Made by a program: the position numbers and the translations under genes. From Spirosoma spitsbergense DSM 19989 (lineage in GTDB: Bacteria > Bacteroidota > Bacteroidia > Cytophagales > Spirosomataceae): 53,538 nt of DNA. Under the pieces are notes generated by a model that did no database searches, had not been told where the DNA came from, and saw only the letters and a list, made by a program, of their open reading frames with translations. This document shows, piece after piece, positions 45,304 through 53,274 of this stretch. The stretch lies in NCBI RefSeq assembly GCF_000374085.1, contig NZ_KB893572.1:1-53538 (forward strand). Reading direction: 5' to 3'. The first letter of the stretch is position 1. Each line of letters starts with the position of its first letter.

Positions 45304-47304
45304 ATGACCAACGATTTGATTGAAGAAGAAGCTCCTGTTGAAACAGCCCTGGGCGATTATGGTGCCGATAATATTCAGGTATTAGAAGGCCTGGAGGCCG
45401 TTCGCAAACGTCCGTCCATGTACATTGGCGACGTGGGTACGCGTGGGTTACACCACCTGATATGGGAGGTTGTCGACAATTCCATCGACGAAGCAATGGC
45501 AGGCTACTGCACTGAAATATCCGTTAACATCAATCCTGATAACTCCATTACAGTACAGGACGATGGCCGGGGCATTCCAACGGGTATCAGCACCAAAATG
45601 GGTGTTTCGGCCCTTCAGGTTGCCATGACCATCCTGCACGCCGGTGGTAAATTTGATAAAGATACCTACAAAGTTTCCGGTGGACTGCACGGTGTGGGGG
45701 TCTCCTGCGTAAACGCACTCTCGACCGATATGCACGTGGAAGTGCATCGGGAAGGTAAAATATTCGAGCAAGCGTATAAAATCGGCGTTCCTCAGTACGA
45801 TGTTCGTATCATTGGTGAAGCCTCTAACACTGGTACCAGGACGCATTTTAAGCCCGACTCCAGCATTTTTACCGATACCGTTTATAAATATGACACCGTT
45901 GCAGGGCGTTTGCGCGAGCTGGCTTACCTGAACAAAGGCATTCATATTTTCCTGAAAGACCTGCGCGAGCTGGACGAAAACGGCGAACCACTTCGTCAGG
46001 ACGACTTCTTTTCGGAGGGTGGTCTGGCCGAATTTGTGGAATACCTGGATCAAACCCGCCCACCGCTCGATGGCATGAAACCTATTTACATGGAAAGTGT
46101 AAAAGGCTCCACACCCGTTCAGGTGGCACTCGTGTACAACTACGAAGCGGGCGAAAATGTCCTGTCGTACGTGAACAACATCAACACGCACGAAGGCGGT
46201 ACACACGTACAGGGATTCCGGTCGGCGCTGACGCGGGTGCTGAAGAACTACGCCGATAAAAACCCCGGTGTGCTCCCCAAGAACTCCGGCAAGATCACCT
46301 TTAGCGGGGAGGATTTCCGTAAAGGGCTGACCGCCGTTATTTCGGTGAAGGTAGCCGAACCCCAGTTTGAAGGGCAAACCAAAACCAAGCTTGGTAACCA
46401 GGACGTAGTCAGTGCGGTGAGTCAGGCAATGGCCGATTTGCTCGAAACCTGGCTGGAGGAAAATCCGAAAACCGCTCAGGGTATCGTTAAGAAAGTACTG
46501 GTATCGGCTCAGGCGCGTATTGCCGCCGACCTGGCCTACAAGCGTATCATGACCGAGCGCAAGGACTTCATGGGCGGCATGGGATTGCCCGGCAAACTGG
46601 CCGACTGCTCCGATACCGATCCTGAAAAATGCGAACTCTACCTGGTAGAGGGGGACTCCGCCGGCGGAACGGCTAAACAGGGGCGCAACCGGGCGTTTCA
46701 GGCCATTTTGCCCCTGCGGGGAAAAATCCTGAACGTAGAGAAGGCGATGGAGCACAAGATTTACGAAAACGAAGAGATCAAAAATATTTGGACGGCTCTG
46801 GGCGTTCGTCTTGAAAAGAAGGACGACGAGACTGTCATGAACCTGGACAAGCTGCGGTATCATAAGATCATTATCATGACCGATGCCGACGTGGACGGTA
46901 GCCACATCCGAACGCTGATTCTGACGCTGTTTTATCGCAACATGAAGGCGTTGATCGACCATGGCTACATCTACATTGCCCAGCCACCTTTTTACCTCGT
47001 AAAAAAAGGAAAAGAAGAACGCTATTGCTGGACGGAAGCCCAGCGCGAAGCTGCCGTAAAAGAACTGGCTGGTGGTGGCCGGGAGGAGAGTGTAAACGTT
47101 CAGCGCTACAAAGGTCTTGGCGAAATGAACGCCGAACAGCTCTGGAGCACCACGATGGACCCGGATCGGCGGAGCCTGAAGTTAGTAACGGTAGAGTCGG
47201 CAGCGGATGCGGATCACGTCTTCTCAACACTGATGGGCGACGAAGTAGCACCCCGACGAGAATTTATCGAACGAAATGCCAAGTACGCCCGAGTGGATGT
47301 TTAA
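45304..47304 (+). CDS. gyrB: DNA gyrase subunit B
   Basis: The 666-residue protein is the ATPase subunit of DNA gyrase, which with GyrA introduces negative supercoils. It has the GHKL ATPase domain (RPSMYIGD near 36-43, QDDGRGIP near 85-92, GGLHGVGVSCVNALS near 124-138). The transducer follows, then the Toprim domain with LVEGDSAGG near 450, DADVDGSHIR near 528-537, and the tail QRYKGLGEMNAEQLW. It is GyrB rather than ParE by its overall match and by the long Toprim insert region. It has its own terminator at 47319. Confidence 0.95.
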   Translation: MTNDLIEEEAPVETALGDYGADNIQVLEGLEAVRKRPSMYIGDVGTRGLHHLIWEVVDNSIDEAMAGYCTEISVNINPDNSITVQDDGRGIPTGISTKMGVSALQVAMTILHAGGKFDKDTYKVSGGLHGVGVSCVNALSTDMHVEVHREGKIFEQAYKIGVPQYDVRIIGEASNTGTRTHFKPDSSIFTDTVYKYDTVAGRLRELAYLNKGIHIFLKDLRELDENGEPLRQDDFFSEGGLAEFVEYLDQTRPPLDGMKPIYMESVKGSTPVQVALVYNYEAGENVLSYVNNINTHEGGTHVQGFRSALTRVLKNYADKNPGVLPKNSGKITFSGEDFRKGLTAVISVKVAEPQFEGQTKTKLGNQDVVSAVSQAMADLLETWLEENPKTAQGIVKKVLVSAQARIAADLAYKRIMTERKDFMGGMGLPGKLADCSDTDPEKCELYLVEGDSAGGTAKQGRNRAFQAILPLRGKILNVEKAMEHKIYENEEIKNIWTALGVRLEKKDDETVMNLDKLRYHKIIIMTDADVDGSHIRTLILTLFYRNMKALIDHGYIYIAQPPFYLVKKGKEERYCWTEAQREAAVKELAGGGREESVNVQRYKGLGEMNAEQLWSTTMDPDRRSLKLVTVESAADADHVFSTLMGDEVAPRREFIERNAKYARVDV

Positions 47305-47318
47305 CCGAATGATAACAT

Positions 47319-47345
47319 AAAGCGGGTTTTTTGACCCGCTTTTTT
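47319..47345 (+). terminator. Terminator of gyrB
   Basis: A 9-bp stem (47319-47327 with 47334-47342) with a 6-base loop ends in TTTTT. It lies 14 bases after the stop. Confidence 0.88.
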
Positions 47346-47470
47346 GTTGTACTTCAATCTTTGAATTACGTATGCGCTATTCCATAAACCCAAACAGAAC
47401 GATACTGGGAAATTTGGTTTCCCGATTTACTCAACGGCAAACGAATTCTCCTGTACCGGTAACCGAAAAA

Positions 47471-49714
47471 ATGGCAAAGGCGAACGAAAAAGTGACCAGC
47501 GTTATTGACCAGAGCAACTATCTAAGTCGTGATTTAAGCTGGCTTAAATTCAATGAACGGGTGCTGGATCAGGCCCGAAGTACGGACCGTACCCTGATGG
47601 AACGGTTGAAGTTTCTGGCCATTTCAGCCTCCAACCTGGACGAGTTTTTCATGATTCGGGTGGGGAGTCTCTACAATTATCTCGATTACCATAAGCAACG
47701 GATCGACTATTCCGGTTTGCGTGAAATTCCCTTTCGGAAGACCTTACTGACGATGGCCCACCAGTTTTGTCAGGATCAGCAAACCGTCTTTTCGGAGCAA
47801 TTGTTGCCGCTGTTTGCCGAAAACGGGCTTCAGCTGGCCAGGTATGGCGATCTGACGGAGGAAGAGGAAGCGGAGGCCGCCGACTTTTTTGATCGGGCTA
47901 TTTATCCGACACTGACGCCCATGCTGTACGACTACACGCATACTTTTCCGGTGCTGCTGGCCAAAGTGCTCATTTTTGGGGTCGTTACGCACAGTACAGA
48001 CAGAACGGATTCTCAGAGTCTTCGTCCGGAAGAGGAAGATGATAACCACCGGCTGTCGTTTGTGCAGATTCCCGCTAACCTACCCCGGTTCCTGTCGTTT
48101 GAGCGGGAAAATAGTATCCTGTTTCTGCCCATCGAAGAAATCGTTCGGCAAAACATAAAGAAACTGTATCGAAACGTCGAAATATTGTCGGTTAATCTGT
48201 TCCGGATTACCCGCAACGGCGATTTTACGCTCGATGAAAATGACGACGACGAAATTGATTTCATTGACGAAGTCCGGCAAAAGATAAAAAACCGTCGGTT
48301 AGGACGCGTAACCCGCGTGGAAGTGGAAGCCGATGCCAATAACCCGCTGAGTGACAGTTCTCCCTGGATGCTGAACCTGCTGAAGAAACGGTGGGAAATG
48401 GACGATCTGAATATTTTTGAATCCAACAGCTTGCTCGATTTTTCAGCTTTCTGGCAACTGATCGGGCATCCGGAGTTTAAGGATACCATGCCGCGCCAAC
48501 AGGCTCCGGTACCGCCAATGGGCCTGGGTCGGGACAAGACCGACGATATTTTTGAGCTGATCAAGCAGCGCGATATCCTGCTTCATCACCCTTATAACAA
48601 TTTCGAACCCGTCCTTCAGCTGCTCGAACAGGCTGCCGAAGATCCCCATGTACTGGCTATCAAAATCACCGTATACCGGCTGGCTAAGCGGTCGCGTATA
48701 ACCGAAGCGTTGCTGAAAGCCGCCGAAAATGGCAAACACGTATCGGTATTGTTTGAGGTCAAGGCCCGGTTTGATGAGGAAAATAATATCCGGGAAGCCC
48801 AGCGCTTGCAGAAGGCTGGTTGCTTCGTGATTTATGGCATCAGCAAGTTTAAAACCCATACCAAGCTGCTGCTGGTGGTTCGGAATGAGGGGAGCCGCGT
48901 TGTTCGCTACGCCCACATGGCTACCGGCAATTATAACGAAGACACCTCAAGATTATACACGGATATTGGCTTGTTGACTACCAATGAGATCTACACTCAC
49001 GACATCTCGGAGTTTTTCAATGTCATTACCGGGCACTCGCTGCCCAACGAGTATAAGTACCTGATTACCGCCCCGCGCGATATGCGTGACCAGTTGGTGA
49101 AGCTCATTCAACTGGAGACCGAGAACGCCAAACGCGGCTTACCCAGTGGTATCTGCATCAAGGTTAATTCGCTGGAGGATAAACTGGTGATTGATGAGTT
49201 GTACAAAGCGTCGGAGGCCGGGGTGCCCGTGGAACTTATCGTCCGTAGTATTTGCTGCCTGCGTCCACAGCGGGCCGGTTTGAGTGAGAACATTACCGTG
49301 CGTTCCATCGTGGGCGATTTTCTGGAGCATACCCGAATCTATTACTTCCACAATAACGGCGACCCTAAAGTATACGGCGGCAGTGCCGACGTGATGGTAC
49401 GCAGTTTCGACCGGCGCATTGAGTCACTGTTTTATCTGGCAGACCCACGCGTGAAGCAGCAGGCCATTCTGGTTCTGAAATACAACCTGCTCGACAATGT
49501 CAACGCCTACGAGTTGAAAGAAGACGGCGACTTCAGGAAATATGAGGTACCCGCGGGTGGTGAGCCATTCAATATCCATAAGCGATTCTTCGAGGCAACC
49601 GAAAAAGAAGCCATAACCGCCCGGCTCTTCGACCCCGAAATCAAACCCGCCGAAGTAGCCCAGATCGAAGGAGAATATCAGGAAGGGGCCGAGCGGGCCA
49701 TCGCCGATATTTGA
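47471..49714 (+). CDS. ppk1: Polyphosphate kinase 1
   Basis: The 747-residue enzyme reversibly makes inorganic polyphosphate from ATP. The N-terminal domain has YLSRDLSWLKFNERVLDQ near 17-34 and SASNLDEFFMIRVG near 56-70. The catalytic C-terminal part has KARFDEENNI, THTKLLLVVR, and the phospho-histidine site in YAHMATGNYNEDTSRLYTD. A second conserved region is HNNGDPKVYGGSADVM. The frame is also open to ATG 47372, only 27 bases past the gyrB terminator. I chose 47471 because AATCTTTG at 47356 looks like a -7 element and the extra 33 residues are poorly conserved in style. A bidirectional terminator follows. Confidence 0.9.
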   Translation: MAKANEKVTSVIDQSNYLSRDLSWLKFNERVLDQARSTDRTLMERLKFLAISASNLDEFFMIRVGSLYNYLDYHKQRIDYSGLREIPFRKTLLTMAHQFCQDQQTVFSEQLLPLFAENGLQLARYGDLTEEEEAEAADFFDRAIYPTLTPMLYDYTHTFPVLLAKVLIFGVVTHSTDRTDSQSLRPEEEDDNHRLSFVQIPANLPRFLSFERENSILFLPIEEIVRQNIKKLYRNVEILSVNLFRITRNGDFTLDENDDDEIDFIDEVRQKIKNRRLGRVTRVEVEADANNPLSDSSPWMLNLLKKRWEMDDLNIFESNSLLDFSAFWQLIGHPEFKDTMPRQQAPVPPMGLGRDKTDDIFELIKQRDILLHHPYNNFEPVLQLLEQAAEDPHVLAIKITVYRLAKRSRITEALLKAAENGKHVSVLFEVKARFDEENNIREAQRLQKAGCFVIYGISKFKTHTKLLLVVRNEGSRVVRYAHMATGNYNEDTSRLYTDIGLLTTNEIYTHDISEFFNVITGHSLPNEYKYLITAPRDMRDQLVKLIQLETENAKRGLPSGICIKVNSLEDKLVIDELYKASEAGVPVELIVRSICCLRPQRAGLSENITVRSIVGDFLEHTRIYYFHNNGDPKVYGGSADVMVRSFDRRIESLFYLADPRVKQQAILVLKYNLLDNVNAYELKEDGDFRKYEVPAGGEPFNIHKRFFEATEKEAITARLFDPEIKPAEVAQIEGEYQEGAERAIADI

Positions 49715-49738
49715 CGGAGACGGGTAAAAAAGAAACAG

Positions 49739-49775
49739 AAAAGGCCAGCTTACACGTGTAGGCTGGCCTTTTTTT
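49739..49775 (+). terminator. Bidirectional terminator between ppk1 and the phosphomutase gene
   Basis: A 17-bp self-complementary stem (49739-49755 with 49756-49772, one G-U pair) has A residues before it and a T7 tail after it. It ends the two convergent transcripts. Confidence 0.88.
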
Positions 49776-49801
49776 AGTTGTTAATCACCAACAATCCCCT
49801 G

Positions 49802-51559
49802 TCAGGCTACCCCCAAATCGGTAATGGCCTGCTGGGCTTTGGTTTTTAACTGGGCGTAGGTATCGTCAAAGGCTTCTTTGCTGGCCAACGGCTCCTTCAC
49901 CGACACGTAAAACTTGATTTTAGGCTCGGTGCCGGATGGCCGGGCGGAAACCTTCGTGCCATCTTCCGTGAAAAACTGGAGCACGTTGGACGACTCGATG
50001 CCCATGCTGCCCGATTTGATGGTCGCTTTCTCTCCCTTCGTGGCATCGGTTCGTTCGAGCGATTTGTAATCGTCAATCCGTACTACTGGTGAACCGGCAA
50101 TAGATTTAGGCGGGTTGGCGCGGAAGTCGGCCATCATCTGCTGAATTTCTTCGGCCCCTGCCTTTCCTTTCTTCGTCAGCGATACCAGCGATTCGTAGTA
50201 GAAGCCGTTCTCGATGTACATTTCCATCAATGTATCGAACAGGCTCTTGCCCTGGTCTTTGGCGTAAGCGGTCAACTCGGCAATCATGGCGCAACTGGCA
50301 ATGGCATCTTTGTCGCGCACGAAATCGCCGATGAGGTAACCGTAGCTTTCCTCGCCCCCGGCAATGAACTGCTCTTTGCCTTCCAGTTCCCGAATCACTT
50401 CGGCAATGTATTTGAAGCCCGTCAGCGTGTTGTAGCAGGTGACACCGTACCGCTTGCACATCTCGTCGATGAGATCGGTGGTGACGATGGTTTTAGCCAC
50501 AAACTCATTACCCGTTAGTCGGCCGGTCGCTTTCCAGGCGTTGAGCAGGTAGTAAATAATCAGGCTGGCCATCTGGTTACCGTTGAGCAACTCAAATTCG
50601 CCGTGATGATTCCGCGCTCCGGCACCCACGCGGTCGGCATCGGGGTCGGTAGCCATAATAAGGTCGGCATTGAGCTTGTTGGCCAGGTCGAGGGCTAACT
50701 GCATGGCGGCCTTTTCTTCGGGATTGGGCGATTTCACCGTTGGGAAATCACCATCGGGCGTTGCCTGCTCCTCTACGATGTGTACGTTGGTGAAACCCAG
50801 AGCCTCCAGCGTACGGGGCACCAGCGTGATGCCCGTGCCGTGAATGGGCGTGTACACAATGTTCAGGTCGGCTTGCCGGGCAATCACATCGGGGTTCACC
50901 GCGTTCGACTTGAGCCGTTCCACGTAAGGCGCGTCAATCTCTTCGTCGATCATGTGAATCCGTTCGGGAACGCCCTCGAATTTGATGTCATCGACGGAGG
51001 TGATTTTATTGACCTCGGCAATGATGGCTTTGTCGTGCGGGGACACCACCTGACCACCGTCGTTCCAGTACACTTTGTAGCCGTTGTATTCTGGCGGGTT
51101 GTGCGAAGCCGTCACCACAATACCACTCTGGCAACCCAGTTGCCGGATGGCAAAGGAGAGTTCGGGGGTGGGGCGGAGGCTGCTGAACAGGTACACTTTA
51201 ATGTTGTTGGCCGAAAAAATATCGGCTACCAGCCGGGCAAATTCGGGGCTCATCCGGCGGCTGTCGTGGGCAATGGCCACGCTGATGTCTACGCCCGGAA
51301 AGGCCGCATTGATGTAGTTGGAAAGTCCCTGGGTAGCGGCACCCACCGTGTAGCGATTCATGCGGTTGGAGCCAACGCCCAGAATACCGCGCAGGCCACC
51401 CGTACCAAACTCAAGGTCGCGGTAAAATGAGTCGGTTAGTTCGGTGAAATTGCCGGAGTCGATCAGGTGCTGAATGGATTCTTTGGTAGCGGCATCGTAG
51501 GGGCCGCTGAGCCATTTGTCAACGCGTTGCTGCGTGGTAGAGTCTAGGGTTACTTCCAT
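49802..51559 (-). CDS. Phosphoglucomutase/phosphomannomutase
   Basis: The 585-residue enzyme belongs to the alpha-D-phosphohexomutase family and moves phosphate between C1 and C6 of hexoses. It has FGTGGLRG at 51-58 and the phosphoserine S152 in VVTASHNPPEYNGYKVYW. The metal loop is ATDPDADRVG near 309-318, the sugar-binding loop is GGEESYGYL near 400, and the phosphate loop is RPSGTEPKIKFY near the C-terminus. At this length it is more likely a phosphoglucomutase of the Bacillus PgcA type than a short phosphomannomutase. Its start codon overlaps the last 10 bases of the PIN toxin gene, so its transcript probably begins at the antitoxin promoter. A bidirectional terminator lies downstream. 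Confidence 0.92.
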   Translation of the reverse strand: MEVTLDSTTQQRVDKWLSGPYDAATKESIQHLIDSGNFTELTDSFYRDLEFGTGGLRGILGVGSNRMNRYTVGAATQGLSNYINAAFPGVDISVAIAHDSRRMSPEFARLVADIFSANNIKVYLFSSLRPTPELSFAIRQLGCQSGIVVTASHNPPEYNGYKVYWNDGGQVVSPHDKAIIAEVNKITSVDDIKFEGVPERIHMIDEEIDAPYVERLKSNAVNPDVIARQADLNIVYTPIHGTGITLVPRTLEALGFTNVHIVEEQATPDGDFPTVKSPNPEEKAAMQLALDLANKLNADLIMATDPDADRVGAGARNHHGEFELLNGNQMASLIIYYLLNAWKATGRLTGNEFVAKTIVTTDLIDEMCKRYGVTCYNTLTGFKYIAEVIRELEGKEQFIAGGEESYGYLIGDFVRDKDAIASCAMIAELTAYAKDQGKSLFDTLMEMYIENGFYYESLVSLTKKGKAGAEEIQQMMADFRANPPKSIAGSPVVRIDDYKSLERTDATKGEKATIKSGSMGIESSNVLQFFTEDGTKVSARPSGTEPKIKFYVSVKEPLASKEAFDDTYAQLKTKAQQAITDLGVA

Positions 51560-51978
51560 TGGTCGAGGGTAATAATTTGGAGTTGATTTAACTGAGTCAG
51601 GCGATTGTCATTCGTGATAATAGCATCACATTGATAAAAACTTGCCGCGCCAAGTTGCATGGAATCTATGGCCTTTAAACTGTGTAGTTGTGTTTGCAGG
51701 TCAAGTGCTTTTTCGACGACTTGGGTTGTTATCGGAACAATCATTATCTGCAAATCTGCCAGTAAGCTGTCAAAGGCGTTCACTACGTCTGTGCGATTGT
51801 TGCGTAGTGGTTTTGTTTTAAATTCTAACGTGGTGAGTACACTGGTTGTCAACTGAACGGAATGGCTCTGGCAATAAACGAATATATCCCTGACGATAGG
51901 CGCAAACTGAATGTGTCCTTCAATCAAATAAATGAACGGAGCGGTGTCGAAGAAAGCAGATTTAAAACCGGTCCTCAT
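51550..51978 (-). CDS. PIN-domain toxin (ribonuclease)
   Basis: The 142-residue product is a PIN-fold RNase of a type II toxin-antitoxin pair. Acidic residues that would coordinate Mg are visible: D11 in AFFDTAPFIYLIEG, E52 in TLEFKTKP, D107 in KAIDSMQLGAASF, and D124 in ITNDNRL. ATG 51978 overlaps the antitoxin gene by 17 bases. Longer frames lack a signal or domain at the front. The stop shares 10 bases with the start of the phosphomutase gene. The pair looks intact, unlike the PIN gene at 14035. Its natural target is probably RNA, as for VapC-like toxins; this is inferred from the family. Confidence 0.85.
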   Translation of the reverse strand: MRTGFKSAFFDTAPFIYLIEGHIQFAPIVRDIFVYCQSHSVQLTTSVLTTLEFKTKPLRNNRTDVVNAFDSLLADLQIMIVPITTQVVEKALDLQTQLHSLKAIDSMQLGAASFYQCDAIITNDNRLTQLNQLQIITLDQWK

Positions 51979-52180
51979 CACGCGTGCTGTTAATGTATGC
52001 CTGGGCATCCGTTTCCCAGACGTGCTTACCCACACCGATATACTTGTTGAAGTCAACTTGATTAGTCGGTTTCGGAACTTCTACAGCCACTATTCGATCA
52101 ACCAGTTTGTGAAGGAGCCGGAGTCGCTCACTAAGTGGCAGTTTATCTACCTCGTCTAAAATACCATCAATGGTTTCCAT
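51962..52180 (-). CDS. Antitoxin of the PIN pair
   Basis: The 72-residue protein has a helical N-terminal part (IDGILDEVDKLPLSERLRLL, then HKLVDRIVAVEVPKP). An extended acidic C-terminus (ETDAQAYINSTRDEDRF) suits wrapping around the toxin. ATG 52180 lies 24 bases after the -7 element of a consensus promoter, which excludes the longer frame beginning at 52267. The coding sequence overlaps that of the toxin by 17 bases. Such antitoxins often repress their own promoter together with the toxin; here that would also set transcription of the phosphomutase gene. Confidence 0.82.
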   Translation of the reverse strand: METIDGILDEVDKLPLSERLRLLHKLVDRIVAVEVPKPTNQVDFNKYIGVGKHVWETDAQAYINSTRDEDRF

Positions 52181-52203
52181 ACAATTTCGTGGTTTTATCC
52201 GCC

Positions 52204-52234
52204 CAAAATTACACTTATCCCGACCCGGCGCAAA
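52204..52234 (-). promoter_or_regulatory. Consensus promoter of the toxin-antitoxin unit
   Basis: On the minus strand TTTG (52234-52231) is followed by 19 bases and TAATTTTG (52211-52204). This is an exact TTTG-N19-TAnnTTTG Bacteroidota promoter. It leaves a short leader before the antitoxin ATG and is the best promoter in the window. Confidence 0.85.
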
Positions 52235-52284
52235 TCTAGTGGGCAAATCAGTACTGGATAAAATCAACTATATTTTTATATTCG

Positions 52285-52316
52285 ATAAATATTTATTGTT
52301 TTACAATAAATATTTA
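52285..52316 (+). promoter_or_regulatory. Paired AT-rich palindromes before the DUF2975 gene
   Basis: ATAAATATTTAT (52285-52296) and TAAATATTTA (52307-52316) are palindromes whose centres are 21 bases apart, two helical turns. Together they also form a perfect 14-bp inverted repeat (52286-52299 with 52303-52316). The position, 36-67 bases before the gene, fits an operator for the Cro/CI-type protein encoded downstream. Confidence 0.6.
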
Positions 52317-52351
52317 CTGTTATTTGTGTCGAACTTTTAAACTCTACTGGC

Positions 52352-52984
52352 ATGAATACGTCGTACTTTAAGTTTCTCAAAGTTGTGGTTGCCATTGCTT
52401 ATTACGGCTTAATAGCTGCGCTGGTCGTTGTGATTGCGATGCTGGCACTCAATTATGTTCTCCCCCAGGAAACCGTTCGGTTTACCGTAACTATCCCGAT
52501 TCAATTGACTGACAGCATGTCGTTTAAGGATGCTGATTGGATCGGTAACGTGAGTAGTGCTCCCTACTCGTTGCTGACTATCAATGCATTAAATCCGGTA
52601 GCGGCCCGGCAGAGTGCAGGTCTCTATGTATTGGTTGGGTTGTCAATTGTGGCAAGTCTGGGCTTTGTTTTCTTCATAATCAGGCTGCTGAAGCAAATAG
52701 TAGCCACGCTGGGTACGTCCGATGTGTTTAGCCAGGTCAACGTAGTCAGGATACGGCTGCTGGGTGTCCTGCTAATTGGGTTGGAGTTTATAAAACCGCT
52801 TGTCTGGCTTCTCATCCGCAGTGATGTGCTGGCACTTATGAGCCGCAACCACATCCAGCATAGTGGTGAACAAATCGGTTTTGGTGTATCAAACCTGACA
52901 TTTGCCGGGTTGCTATTGGTTGGACTAGCGGAGGTGTTCCGGTCGGGTTATCAACTCAAACAGGAAAGCGAACTAACCATCTGA
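52352..52984 (+). CDS. DUF2975 membrane protein
   Basis: The 210-residue protein has four transmembrane helices at about 8-32, 84-106, 130-152 and 180-198. The loop between the first and second is polar and probably periplasmic. Layout and gene context match DUF2975, an inner-membrane family regularly found with a small Cro/CI-like regulator. No biochemical role is established. The regulator gene follows after 3 bp, so the two form an operon. Paired palindromes lie just upstream of the start. Confidence 0.85.
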   Translation: MNTSYFKFLKVVVAIAYYGLIAALVVVIAMLALNYVLPQETVRFTVTIPIQLTDSMSFKDADWIGNVSSAPYSLLTINALNPVAARQSAGLYVLVGLSIVASLGFVFFIIRLLKQIVATLGTSDVFSQVNVVRIRLLGVLLIGLEFIKPLVWLLIRSDVLALMSRNHIQHSGEQIGFGVSNLTFAGLLLVGLAEVFRSGYQLKQESELTI

Positions 52985-52987
52985 ACC

Positions 52988-53209
52988 ATGCCTATAATCG
53001 TAAACGTAGATGTGATGATGGCCCGGCGAAAAATGTCGCTGACCGAACTAGCCGACCGGGTGGGTATCACGCTGGCCAACCTGTCCATTCTGAAGACGGG
53101 TAAGGCTAAAGCCGTACGCTTTGAAACACTCGAAGCACTGTGCAAAGCCCTCGACTGCCAGCCCGGCGACCTGCTCGAATACGCCCCGCAGGAAGCGGAG
53201 AAGGTGTAA
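52988..53209 (+). CDS. Small Cro/CI-type HTH regulator (YozG-like)
   Basis: The 73-residue protein is a single helix-turn-helix domain: MARRKMSLTELADRVGIT, then LANLSILKTGKAKAVRFETL, then ALCKALDCQPGDLLEY. This is the short type called YozG-like that accompanies DUF2975 genes. It starts 3 bp after the membrane gene. The expected role is repression of its own operon, probably at the palindromes at 52285. Nothing follows for 65 bp until the tip of the IS element. Confidence 0.88.
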   Translation: MPIIVNVDVMMARRKMSLTELADRVGITLANLSILKTGKAKAVRFETLEALCKALDCQPGDLLEYAPQEAEKV

Positions 53210-53274
53210 ACGACATAAGTCTGCTTTTATATTAACATCACCAGAACTATGGTTGATATTATATTGTCGATTCT

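Noticed and set aside
45448-46962. A 504-codon open frame on the minus strand inside gyrB
   Set aside because: It is antisense to strongly conserved GyrB motifs, has no family resemblance, and arises from codon bias of the true gene.
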